Source of the DNA: Loktanella sp. UBA3435
GTDB lineage: Bacteria > Pseudomonadota > Alphaproteobacteria > Rhodobacterales > Rhodobacteraceae
DNA: 28,925 nucleotides
Direction of reading: 5' to 3'
Assembly: GCA_002378665.1 (NCBI GenBank)
Contig: DFSO01000093.1
Location: 22,209-51,133 of the forward strand
This document shows, in pieces, positions 8,874-15,173 of the stretch. Every line of letters begins with the position of its first letter. Within the stretch, counting starts at the first letter, position 1. A program made the translations under genes and the position numbers. The notes under the pieces were generated by a model, which was not told the DNA's origin, searched no databases, and was given only the letters and a program-made list of their open reading frames with translations.

Positions 8874-9890
8874 ATGACCAACTCCGCCTTCACACCACGC
8901 GTTTTCTCTGGGATCAAGCCTTCGGGCGGTCTGCAACTTGGCAACTACCTTGGCGCGATCAAGCGATTTGTGGGGATGCAAGGCCAGATGGAGACGATCT
9001 ATTGCGTTGTTGATATGCATGCGATCACGGTTTGGCAGGACCCTGCGGAACTGGCGAATGCGACGCGCGAAGTGGCGGCGGGCTATCTGGCCTCTGGCCT
9101 TGATCCGACAAAATCCATTCTATTTAACCAGTCGCAAGTCTCCGCCCACGCCGAGCTTGGCTGGATTTTCAACTGCGTGGCGCGTGTCGGTTGGATGAAC
9201 CGCATGACCCAGTTCAAGGACAAAGCTGGCGATAACGCCGAAAAGCATTCTTTAGGGCTATATGCCTACCCTGCCCTGATGGCCGCTGACATTCTGCTTT
9301 ATCACGCGACCCATGTGCCTGTGGGGGAAGACCAGAAACAGCACGTCGAACTGACCCGCGATATCGCGAAAAAGTTTAACCACGATTATAAGGTCGATTT
9401 CTTCCCTGAAACGACCCCTGTCATCGACGGTCCTGCGACCCGCGTGATGAACCTGCGCGACGGCACTAAGAAGATGTCGAAGTCAGGCGAGAGCGATATG
9501 GAACGCATCAACATGACCGATGATGCCGACAAGATCGCCAAGAAGTTCAAAAAGGCGAAATCAGACGCAGAGCCGTTGCCAGAAACGGTTGAGGGTTTAG
9601 CAGAGCGGCCAGAGGCGCGGAACCTTGTTGATATCTATGCCGCGCTGAATGACGTGACCCCTGCCGATGTGGTTGCGGAATATGCAGGCGCACAGTGGGG
9701 CCGCTTCAAGCCCGCGCTGGCGGATTTGGCCGTCGCAAAGCTTGCGCCGATCTCTGATGAAATGGCCCGCCTGATGGCTGATCCAGCCGAGATTGATCGC
9801 ATCTTGGGCAATGGCTCTGCCCGTGCGCGTGAAATTGCAGAACCGATCCTGCGCAAGACCTATGACATCGTGGGCATGCTGCGCAGCTAA
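8874..9890 (+). CDS. trpS: Tryptophanyl-tRNA synthetase
   Basis: Charges tRNA-Trp with tryptophan (class I synthetase, cytosolic dimer). The 338-residue protein has the HIGH-equivalent region FSGIKPSGGLQLGNYLGA near residues 11-28 (Gln21 in place of the commoner His) and the KMSKS loop at 200-204. DQKQHVELTRDIA, typical of the bacterial form, is also present. ATG 8874 is chosen over an in-frame TTG two codons earlier. The ribosome-binding site is weak. It is divergent from the rhomboid-like gene across 90 bases, where TTGACG (8809-8814) may be a -35 box without a good -10. A weak terminator follows. Confidence 0.97.
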   Translation: MTNSAFTPRVFSGIKPSGGLQLGNYLGAIKRFVGMQGQMETIYCVVDMHAITVWQDPAELANATREVAAGYLASGLDPTKSILFNQSQVSAHAELGWIFNCVARVGWMNRMTQFKDKAGDNAEKHSLGLYAYPALMAADILLYHATHVPVGEDQKQHVELTRDIAKKFNHDYKVDFFPETTPVIDGPATRVMNLRDGTKKMSKSGESDMERINMTDDADKIAKKFKKAKSDAEPLPETVEGLAERPEARNLVDIYAALNDVTPADVVAEYAGAQWGRFKPALADLAVAKLAPISDEMARLMADPAEIDRILGNGSARAREIAEPILRKTYDIVGMLRS

Positions 9891-9919
9891 CGGCGCAATT
9901 TCGCACCCTTTATGTTGAA

Positions 9920-9945
9920 ACGCGCCAGTTATGTGCGCGTCTTTT
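9920..9945 (+). terminator. Possible terminator of trpS
   Basis: A perfect 6-bp GC-rich stem (ACGCGC at 9920-9925 with GCGCGT at 9935-9940) and a 9-base loop is followed by CTTTT. It lies 29 bases after the trpS stop. The short U-tract makes it a weak candidate. Confidence 0.45.
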
Positions 9946-9949
9946 AGCG

Positions 9950-9967
9950 GCTAAGTATATGCTTAGC
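9950..9967 (+). promoter_or_regulatory. Inverted repeat upstream of the VOC gene
   Basis: GCTAAG-TATATG-CTTAGC is a perfect 6+6 inverted repeat, with a third related copy (TTAGC, 9944-9948) just before it. It lies 16 bases before the VOC start codon and directly before the AAAGGAG ribosome-binding site. It could be an operator or a 5'-UTR hairpin; function is not known. Confidence 0.3.
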
Positions 9968-9983
9968 GATAAAGGAGTTTATC

Positions 9984-10460
9984 ATGTCTGCACCAGCAAC
10001 ACCTCAGATTGGGCACGTCCATCTGAAAGTATCAGACCTCGAAGCATCCATTGCGTTTTATCAAGGCATCTTGGGCTTTGACGTGCAGCAGCGAATGGGC
10101 AATCGCGCCGCGTTCTTAGGGGCGGGCGGGTATCATCACCACATTGGCCTGAACACATGGGAAAGCCTTGGAGCACCCCCGCCACCCGCGGGGCATACAG
10201 GGCTATATCACACCGCGTTTCTGTTTCCTGACCGCGCGTCCCTTGGCGCCATTATAAAACGCGTTTTGGACGTGGGCCTATCCCTTGACGGAGCCGCCGA
10301 TCATGGGGTGAGCGAAGCGGTTTACCTGCGCGACCCTGACGAAAACGGTGTCGAGCTTTATGTGGACAGACCGCGATCCGAATGGCCGCGCAACGATGAC
10401 GGCTCTCTCGCGATGGTCAACGCGCGGCTTGATGTCGCCGCTTTGGTGGCCCTCGCGTAA
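9984..10460 (+). CDS. VOC superfamily (glyoxalase / extradiol dioxygenase-like) protein
   Basis: A 158-residue metalloenzyme-type protein of the vicinal-oxygen-chelate fold. The first beta-alpha-beta unit reads IGHVHLKVSDLEASIAFYQ (His near residue 10). The other likely metal ligands are the His of GLYHTAF (about 76) and the Glu of NGVELYVDRP (about 125). RDPDENGVELYVDRP is like the C-terminal motif of CatE-type catechol dioxygenases, so a ring-cleaving or glyoxalase-like activity is possible, but the substrate cannot be read from sequence. The ATG follows a strong AAAGGAG. It stands between trpS and the stress-protein gene, in the same direction. Family firm, reaction unknown. Confidence 0.85.
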   Translation: MSAPATPQIGHVHLKVSDLEASIAFYQGILGFDVQQRMGNRAAFLGAGGYHHHIGLNTWESLGAPPPPAGHTGLYHTAFLFPDRASLGAIIKRVLDVGLSLDGAADHGVSEAVYLRDPDENGVELYVDRPRSEWPRNDDGSLAMVNARLDVAALVALA

Positions 10461-10516
10461 ACAGTTGCCACAAGCCAGAGCTTGCGCCAATATCACCCCG
10501 AACAAAGGGGAAGATT

Positions 10517-10972
10517 ATGCGTAAGTTTCTTGTGGTGCTCGATGATAGCCGTGAATGCCTGAACGCTATGCGCTTTGCCGCGATGCGCGCGGCGCATTCT
10601 GGCGGCGGTGTTGCCGTCTTGGCCGTTATCCCCCCAGATGAATTTAATCACTGGATCGGCGTGGGCGAGATTATGCGCGAAGAGGCCCGCGAGCGGATCG
10701 AAGTCCATTTCGAAGTTTTTGCCAAATGGATGCGCGATAAACAAAACGTCGACCCTGAACTGGTGATCCGCGAAGGCGAGCCGATGAAGGAAATCATGGC
10801 GCAGGTCATGGAAGACCCCGAAATCGGCGTGCTGGTTCTTGGAGCGGCAAGCGACAACAAAGGACCCGGTCCGCTTGTGACCGCGTTAAGTCGTCAAGCA
10901 GGCACTTTGCCGATACCTGTGACGATCGTTCCAGAGGATATCTCAAAGGAACGCCTCGAGGCGATCACCTAA
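10517..10972 (+). CDS. Universal stress protein, UspA family
   Basis: A 151-residue cytosolic alpha/beta protein with the UspA fold: KFLVVLDDSRECLNAMRFAA at the N-terminus, the Val-rich second strand (VAVLAVIPP) and a C-terminal VLVLGAASDNKGPGPLVTAL...IPVTIVPE. The glycine-rich stretch near residues 114-122 is where ATP-binding Usps hold nucleotide, but the canonical spacing (GxxGxxxxxxxxxGS) is not clear, so nucleotide binding is uncertain. GGGGAAG before the ATG is the ribosome-binding site; CCCC at 10496-10499 could pair with its GGGG. The gene is followed by a strong terminator and stands just before the non-coding stretch. In related genomes it commonly lies near nfuA and tsaB, as here. 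Confidence 0.9.
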   Translation: MRKFLVVLDDSRECLNAMRFAAMRAAHSGGGVAVLAVIPPDEFNHWIGVGEIMREEARERIEVHFEVFAKWMRDKQNVDPELVIREGEPMKEIMAQVMEDPEIGVLVLGAASDNKGPGPLVTALSRQAGTLPIPVTIVPEDISKERLEAIT

Positions 10973-10995
10973 ACAACATCAGATTCGGGGAAATG

Positions 10996-11020
10996 AAGCG
11001 GCGGAAACGCCGCTTTTTTT
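10996..11020 (+). terminator. Rho-independent terminator after the UspA gene
   Basis: A perfect 8-bp stem (AAGCGGCG with CGCCGCTT) closed by a GAAA tetraloop runs straight into seven T (11014-11020). It lies 23 bases after the UspA stop codon. Textbook intrinsic terminator. Confidence 0.93.
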
Positions 11021-11403
11021 GTGCTTGCTGCCAGGTGTTCGAGCATCTGCGATCACGGACGCTTGAGCCTTGCGAAATAAAGAAGAAAAATTCCAAAAGT
11101 ATTGGTCGCGAAAAAAGTTCATTTGTGAACGACGGAAATAAACCCTTTTTGATTGACTGGTCAAAAACGGAAAATCCGTCCGACTTCTCATGCAGTCGCG
11201 CAGGGCCAATGTGCGGCGATAAACACAAGCCCCACCCGTTGCGGTCTACGCGGTTTTCAAGGGGTGAATCTGTTCACAAAGCAGTCTCTTTTTCGTGACC
11301 CCTCCCCCCCTTTTTCTTTGCGCCAAGTTGGCACATCTCTCAACCACCGACAGCGGCAACCGTCGCAATCGCAAACAAAACAACACCTTAGAAAGGTTAC
11401 ATC
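11021..11403 (+). promoter_or_regulatory. Non-coding upstream region of the small secreted protein gene
   Basis: No supported gene. The stretch holds several short perfect inverted repeats: GTTCA-N4-TGAAC (11117-11130), TTGAC-TG-GTCAA (11153-11164), ACGGA-AAA-TCCGT (11167-11179) and GTGAA-N4-TTCAC (11264-11277). The 9-mer GTTCACAAA occurs at 11272-11280 and, inverted, inside the first repeat. A 21-base pyrimidine tract with seven C lies at 11299-11319. AAAGG at 11393-11397 is the downstream ribosome-binding site. A long regulated 5' region or a small RNA gene would fit; neither is shown. Confidence 0.4.
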
Positions 11404-11745
11404 ATGTCTATCAAGAACATCACACTTATCGCCGCTACACTTGCTGCAACTGCTGCATTCGCTTCTACTGCTTCCGCGGGCAACTACTTTGAAGCAGGCA
11501 CAACAATCGACAACGGCCCAGTGCTTGAAGTTGGCTACGTCCACTCTGACGCTGACGGCATTCTCGCGGTCTACAACTACGCTGCAGGCGTTCAAGGCGC
11601 TTTGGTCGGCAAGACAGCGGTCAAGGCTGGTGCAAACCCAAGCGTTGAAATCGATGCAGACCACTTTGTTTCCGGCGATGTTATTGCCGTTTTGGAAGTG
11701 AATGGTCAGGCTGTTGCGACCAAGAACCTGACTCTCGCGCAATAA
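11404..11745 (+). CDS. Small secreted protein, possibly DUF7282-like
   Basis: A 113-residue protein with a clear type I signal peptide: MSIKN, a hydrophobic Ala/Thr-rich core, and an ASA-G cleavage site near residue 25. The mature part, about 88 residues, is acidic, has no Cys, and reads as beta strands (VLEVGYVHSDADGILAVYNY, SVEIDADHFVSGDVIAVLEV). The pattern of alternating strands with a charged turn recalls DUF7282-type domains, but I make this link from memory with low certainty. It would work in the periplasm or outside the cell. It has a long private upstream region and its own terminator hairpin, so it is a single-gene unit. Codons are biased to a few C-ending forms, as in well-expressed genes. 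Confidence 0.75.
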   Translation: MSIKNITLIAATLAATAAFASTASAGNYFEAGTTIDNGPVLEVGYVHSDADGILAVYNYAAGVQGALVGKTAVKAGANPSVEIDADHFVSGDVIAVLEVNGQAVATKNLTLAQ

Positions 11746-11774
11746 GCGACCCTACGGGCAGCACGCCTGAATAT

Positions 11775-11814
11775 CGCGTTGGCCTTCCTCCCAGGGCCAA
11801 CGCGTATACGTTTT
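11775..11814 (+). terminator. Terminator of the small secreted protein gene
   Basis: A perfect 10-bp stem (11775-11784 CGCGTTGGCC with 11795-11804 GGCCAACGCG) and 10-base loop, followed six bases later by TTTT. It starts 29 bases after the stop codon. The offset U-tract lowers certainty a little. Confidence 0.65.
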
Positions 11815-11886
11815 AGAACCATTCCAAACCTTGACGTATGCCCGCTGCAGGCGCATATCTAGCATCTAGATAGAAAGGTTGATCCC

Positions 11887-12450
11887 ATGTTCATCCAAAC
11901 AGAATCCACGCCAAACCCTGCGACCCTCAAATTCCTGCCCGGTCAGACCGTGCTTGAAATGGGCACTGCTGATTTTCCGACACTTGAGGCAGGCCAAGCC
12001 TCCCCGCTTGCCAAGCGCATCTTTGCGACAGGCAGTGTGACGGGTGTTTTCTTTGGCAATGATTTTGTGACAGTCACTAAGGCCGAGGGCACTGAGTGGG
12101 ATCACATCAAACCTGCGATCCTTGGCGCGATCATGGAGCATTACCAATCCGGTCAGGCTGTGATTGGCGAGAACCAGACGCCTGCCTCTGGCCATGCCGA
12201 GCATACGGGCGAAGACGGCGCGATTGTTGATCAGATCAAGGAACTGCTTGATACCCGCGTGCGCCCTGCGGTGGCCCAAGATGGCGGCGATATCACCTTC
12301 CACGGCTTTGACCGCGGCATTGTCTATTTGCACATGCAAGGCGCCTGTGCGGGCTGCCCGTCGTCGACACTGACCCTGAAAATGGGCATCGAGAACTTGC
12401 TGCGCCACTACATCCCCGAAGTGGTTGAAGTGCGCCCTGTCGCGGCCTGA
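11887..12450 (+). CDS. NfuA/NifU-type iron-sulfur cluster carrier
   Basis: Carries a [4Fe-4S] cluster to target apoproteins. The 187-residue protein has the two Nfu domains: an N-terminal Nfu-N domain (MFIQTESTPNPATLKFLPG, to about residue 90) and a C-terminal NifU-like domain with LLDTRVRPAVAQDGGDITFHGF and the cluster-binding CxxC in ACAGCPSSTLTLK (Cys near 155 and 158). The ATG follows AAAGG. The next gene starts three bases after its stop, so the two are co-translated or at least co-transcribed. tsaB and a rimI-like gene follow, a conserved Rhodobacteraceae order. Assignment firm. Confidence 0.94.
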   Translation: MFIQTESTPNPATLKFLPGQTVLEMGTADFPTLEAGQASPLAKRIFATGSVTGVFFGNDFVTVTKAEGTEWDHIKPAILGAIMEHYQSGQAVIGENQTPASGHAEHTGEDGAIVDQIKELLDTRVRPAVAQDGGDITFHGFDRGIVYLHMQGACAGCPSSTLTLKMGIENLLRHYIPEVVEVRPVAA

Positions 12451-12453
12451 TCT

Positions 12454-12735
12454 ATGGCCAAGATCGAAGTCGAAAACGTCAACGCCCCTGACCACAAAGT
12501 GAACCTGAACGCCGAAAAATACGGCGCGATGTTTGATGCGATGATGGCGGTGATTTCGTCCGAGCCGATGACCTATGCCGCGATCAAGGAAGGCGTTTTG
12601 CCGATCCTGAGCCAAGAGCATTTCCCCGAAGGAAAAACATCAGGCTGGTGGATCAAAGCGGTGCAGCTTGATTTGGAAGCCAAGGGTGTGGTGGTGCGAC
12701 ACAAATCGAAACCTCTGACGTGGTCCAAGGTGTGA
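12454..12735 (+). CDS. DUF6958-type small protein
   Basis: A 93-residue soluble protein of unknown function: KIEVENVNAPDHKVNLNAEKYGAMFDAM at the start, then HFPEGKTSGWWIKAVQLDLEAKGVV and a KPLTWSKV tail. I recognise the pattern as DUF6958, common next to nfuA in this family. The middle looks like a winged-helix arrangement (helix, GWW-turn, helix, then a beta hairpin VVVRHKSKPLTW), so nucleic-acid binding is thinkable but unproven. It begins three bases after the nfuA stop. tsaB follows directly; the longest possible tsaB frame would overlap it by 16 bases. Confidence 0.7.
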   Translation: MAKIEVENVNAPDHKVNLNAEKYGAMFDAMMAVISSEPMTYAAIKEGVLPILSQEHFPEGKTSGWWIKAVQLDLEAKGVVVRHKSKPLTWSKV

Positions 12736-12755
12736 AGTTAACAACGCCTAGAAAA

Positions 12756-13478
12756 ATGACGAGAGCGTTTGAAAGGGGTGGTTATGACCCCAACATTCTC
12801 GCATTCGATACGTCAATGCCGCACTGTACGGGCACATTCTTTTCTGATTCGCCCCGCTATGAAATCACCGAACAAATCGCGCGAGGACAGGCCGAGCGGC
12901 TGATGCCAATGCTAGAGGCTGTTTTGGCGCACTCCAACGCCGATTGGAAAAGCCTCGACGTTATTGCGGTTGGGATTGGCCCCGGAAATTTCACAGGTAT
13001 TCGGATTAGTGTCGCTGCGGCCCGAGGGCTTGGACTTGCGCTTGGCATTCCAGTCCTTGGCGTCTCGATGTTTGATACCTTGCGATATCATTTTGGGGTT
13101 GGGGACGGACCTTCCCAGATTGTGAGCCTTCCTGCACCGCGCGGACAGGCATATGTCCAGCATTTTAGAAATGGTAAGCCGACGGCAGAGCCAACAATTG
13201 TTGACCTCGAAAATTTGCCCAATGATTTGCAGTACCCCGTCAATACCGTGGTCATCGGTCATGCGGCTGAAAAACTATCTTTGGCAGGGCATGCAAGTAG
13301 TTGGATGGATGGCGCCGTCGAAAACGTAAGCTTGAACATTGCGAAATATGCAGATGCAAGTTGGAACTCCGCACATTTAGACGGTAAAATCTGGACACCA
13401 GAGCGCCCCGTTCCCCTCTACGTCCGAGCCGCAGACGCCGCCCCACCACGCGACGCGCCTCCCGTCATCCTACAATGA
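12756..13478 (+). CDS. tsaB: tRNA threonylcarbamoyladenosine biosynthesis protein TsaB
   Basis: Scaffold partner of TsaD in making t6A37 on ANN-decoding tRNAs. The ASKHA-fold pattern is plain: ILAFDTS near the N-terminus, LMPMLEAVLAHS, then the diagnostic VIAVGIGPGNFTGIRISVAAARGLGLALGIPVLGVS. The frame is open from a GTG at 12720, but the ATG at 12756 gives a shorter, more usual N-terminus (MTRAFERGGYDPNILAFDTS); the ribosome-binding site of either is weak, so the start is uncertain. The 3' half is less conserved, as usual. Its stop overlaps the start of the acetyltransferase gene (ATGA), the common tsaB-rimI pairing. Confidence 0.9.
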   Translation: MTRAFERGGYDPNILAFDTSMPHCTGTFFSDSPRYEITEQIARGQAERLMPMLEAVLAHSNADWKSLDVIAVGIGPGNFTGIRISVAAARGLGLALGIPVLGVSMFDTLRYHFGVGDGPSQIVSLPAPRGQAYVQHFRNGKPTAEPTIVDLENLPNDLQYPVNTVVIGHAAEKLSLAGHASSWMDGAVENVSLNIAKYADASWNSAHLDGKIWTPERPVPLYVRAADAAPPRDAPPVILQ

Positions 13479-13885
13479 CACCCGAGGCACTTGCCCAAAC
13501 CCACGCCGCCGCTTTTACCGACCAGCGACCTTGGTCGGCGGATGAGTTTGCGAGCCTGCTGCCCCAAACGGGAGTGATTCTGTGTGGTGACGCGAAGTCA
13601 TTTATCCTCGGGCGCGTGATTGTGGATGAGGCGGAGGTCTTGACCCTTGCAACGCACCCCGACCACCAGCGAAAAGGGTTGGCGCAGGCGGCACTTGCGC
13701 AGTTTTTGACACTTGCACGCAGTCAAGGGGCGGTGCGTGTATTTCTTGAGGTCGCGGAGCTTAATATACCCGCCAAAGCGCTCTATTTAAACAATAATTT
13801 CGAAATTATTGGTAATCGACCACGCTATTATGTGACCAAAGATGGCGGAAAAATCGGCGCTGACATCATGCAAATCAATCTCTAA
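13475..13885 (+). CDS. GNAT acetyltransferase, RimI-like
   Basis: A 136-residue GCN5-type N-acetyltransferase. The acetyl-CoA binding motif A is LTLATHPDHQRKGLAQAAL (residues about 55-73, with QRKGLA as the pyrophosphate loop), followed by VFLEVAELNIPAKALYLNNNFEIIGNRPRYY, the motif B region typical of RimI. RimI acetylates the N-terminus of ribosomal protein S18; the position directly after tsaB, with a 4-base overlap, supports this identity, but substrate is inferred. N-terminal part is a little shorter than in E. coli RimI. Confidence 0.85.
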   Translation: MTPEALAQTHAAAFTDQRPWSADEFASLLPQTGVILCGDAKSFILGRVIVDEAEVLTLATHPDHQRKGLAQAALAQFLTLARSQGAVRVFLEVAELNIPAKALYLNNNFEIIGNRPRYYVTKDGGKIGADIMQINL

Positions 13886-13927
13886 CGGGTGCTTTCCTGC
13901 AATTCGGCGCACAAAATCGATCTTTTC

Positions 13928-13943
13928 TTGACCGAATGGTCAA
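13928..13943 (+). promoter_or_regulatory. RutR-like operator ahead of the nucleoside ABC operon
   Basis: TTGACC-GAAT-GGTCAA is a perfect 6+6 inverted repeat. It matches the E. coli RutR consensus TTGACCA-N2-TGGTCAA at 13 of its 14 specified bases (A7 is G). A half site TTGACCA follows at 13972-13978. RutR is a TetR-type repressor released by uracil or thymine, which would make sense for a nucleobase/nucleoside importer. The TTGACC could also serve as a -35 box. Binding is inferred. Confidence 0.5.
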
Positions 13944-14092
13944 AGTTAATGCGCCCAATAAGAAAAACTGGTTGACCACAGCAGCCCAACAAGGCCTTAT
14001 CTTGCAATGACCGATCTGAACTCGGCTCGGCTTTTCGGGGGGAAGGCAAGGTGCTCTCTCCTCTACAATCAAAGACCTGGGAGACTAACCTT

Positions 14093-15088
14093 ATGACCCT
14101 TATGCATAAAATGCTTGGCGCGACTGCTGCTCTGGCACTTTCCGCCGGCGCTGCACTTGCTGATCCAGCAATCATTTTCGACCTTGGCGGCAAGTTCGAC
14201 AAATCCTTTAACGAATCTGCATTCACTGGCGCACAGCGCTGGGCAGACGAGACAGGCGGCTCCTTCGACGAGGTTGAGCTTCAGTCTGACGCACAGCGTG
14301 AGCAGGCACTTCGCCGCTTTGCTGAGAACGGCAATAACCCAATCGTGATGGCTGGCTTTGCTTTCGCAACAGCACTTGAAGAAGTTGCTGGCGACTACCC
14401 AGACACAAAATTCACAATCATCGACATGGTTGTAGACGCGCCAAACGTCCGCTCCGTTGTATTCTCTGAAGAGCAGGGTTCTTACCTTGTTGGTATGGCT
14501 GCTGCATTGTCCTCCAAGACAGGCACAGTTGGCTTCATCGGCGGCATGGACATTCCACTGATCCGTAACTTTGCTTGTGGCTACGCACAGGGTGCAAAAG
14601 CGGCAAACGCAGATGTCACAGTGATCTCCAACATGACAGGCACAACACCTGCCGCTTGGAATGATCCGGTTAAGGGTTCCGAGCTGACATTGGCACAGAA
14701 ATCCCAAGGCGCAGACGTTGTTTACGCAGCGGCTGGCGGCACAGGCGTTGGCGTTCTGCAAACAGCAGCAGACAATGAAATGCTTTCCATCGGCGTCGAC
14801 AGCAACCAGAACTACCTGCACCCAGGAAAAGTGCTGACATCCATGATGAAGCGCGTCGATAACGCGGTTTATGATGCCTTCACAGCGGGCGCTGATCTGG
14901 AAACAGGCTTCAACGTGATGGGTCTTGCAAACGGTGGTGTTGGCTACGCAATGGACGACAACAACGCGGCATTGTTCACACCTGAAATGACCGCTGCAAT
15001 CGAGGCTGCTCAGGCATCCATCATCGACGGCTCCATCGAAGTGCACAACTACAACTCCGACGAGACTTGCCCAGCGCTTGACTTCTAA
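14093..15088 (+). CDS. BMP-family substrate-binding protein of a nucleoside ABC importer
   Basis: Periplasmic binding protein of the basic-membrane-protein (BmpA/PnrA) family, which bind nucleosides. The 331-residue protein has a signal peptide (MTLMHKMLG then an Ala/Leu core, cleaved near ALA-D) without a lipobox, so it should be soluble. IIFDLGGKFDKSFNESAFTGAQRW at the mature start and the GGMDIPLIRNFACGYAQGAK segment are hallmarks. The C-terminal pair of Cys may form a disulfide. ATG 14093 follows GGGAGA; an in-frame GTG at 14051 would bury the signal. First gene of the four-gene transporter. Purine or pyrimidine nucleosides are both possible; a urea or amide-type ligand cannot be excluded. 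Confidence 0.9.
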   Translation: MTLMHKMLGATAALALSAGAALADPAIIFDLGGKFDKSFNESAFTGAQRWADETGGSFDEVELQSDAQREQALRRFAENGNNPIVMAGFAFATALEEVAGDYPDTKFTIIDMVVDAPNVRSVVFSEEQGSYLVGMAAALSSKTGTVGFIGGMDIPLIRNFACGYAQGAKAANADVTVISNMTGTTPAAWNDPVKGSELTLAQKSQGADVVYAAAGGTGVGVLQTAADNEMLSIGVDSNQNYLHPGKVLTSMMKRVDNAVYDAFTAGADLETGFNVMGLANGGVGYAMDDNNAALFTPEMTAAIEAAQASIIDGSIEVHNYNSDETCPALDF

Positions 15089-15109
15089 GTCAAACAGCTA
15101 AGGCCGAAA

Positions 15110-15143
15110 CATGGGGCCGCGCCGATTTCACGGTGCGGCCCCA
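15110..15143 (+). other. Strong hairpin between binding protein and ATPase genes
   Basis: TGGGGCCGC (15112-15120) pairs perfectly with GCGGCCCCA (15135-15143), with CCG/CGG extending it past one mismatch and a 6-base loop. No U-tract follows. Such hairpins after a binding-protein gene commonly protect the upstream mRNA or cause partial termination, giving more binding protein than membrane parts; that is inferred here. Confidence 0.6.
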
Positions 15144-15173
15144 ATGCATTTAACCCAGACGCGGTGACCTGAT

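Noticed and set aside
8784..9020. 79-codon N-terminal extension of the rhomboid-like protein
   Set aside because: It runs through the divergent promoter region and into trpS; ATG 8781-8783 has AAGGA at the right distance.
10993..11298. 101-codon open frame after the UspA gene
   Set aside because: It starts at the base of a strong terminator hairpin, lacks a ribosome-binding site and its basic, Cys-containing product resembles no protein I know.
11328..11344. Sigma-54-like promoter TTGGCAC
   Set aside because: The -24 element is perfect, but the -12 place reads TCAAC instead of TTGCA/T, so the essential GC is missing.
14051..14092. GTG start for the BMP binding protein
   Set aside because: It would add 14 residues before the signal peptide; ATG 14093 follows GGGAGA.
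14069..15046. 325-codon Cys-rich open frame on the minus strand
   Set aside because: Antisense to the BMP binding protein; its Cys richness just mirrors the GCA codons of the real gene.
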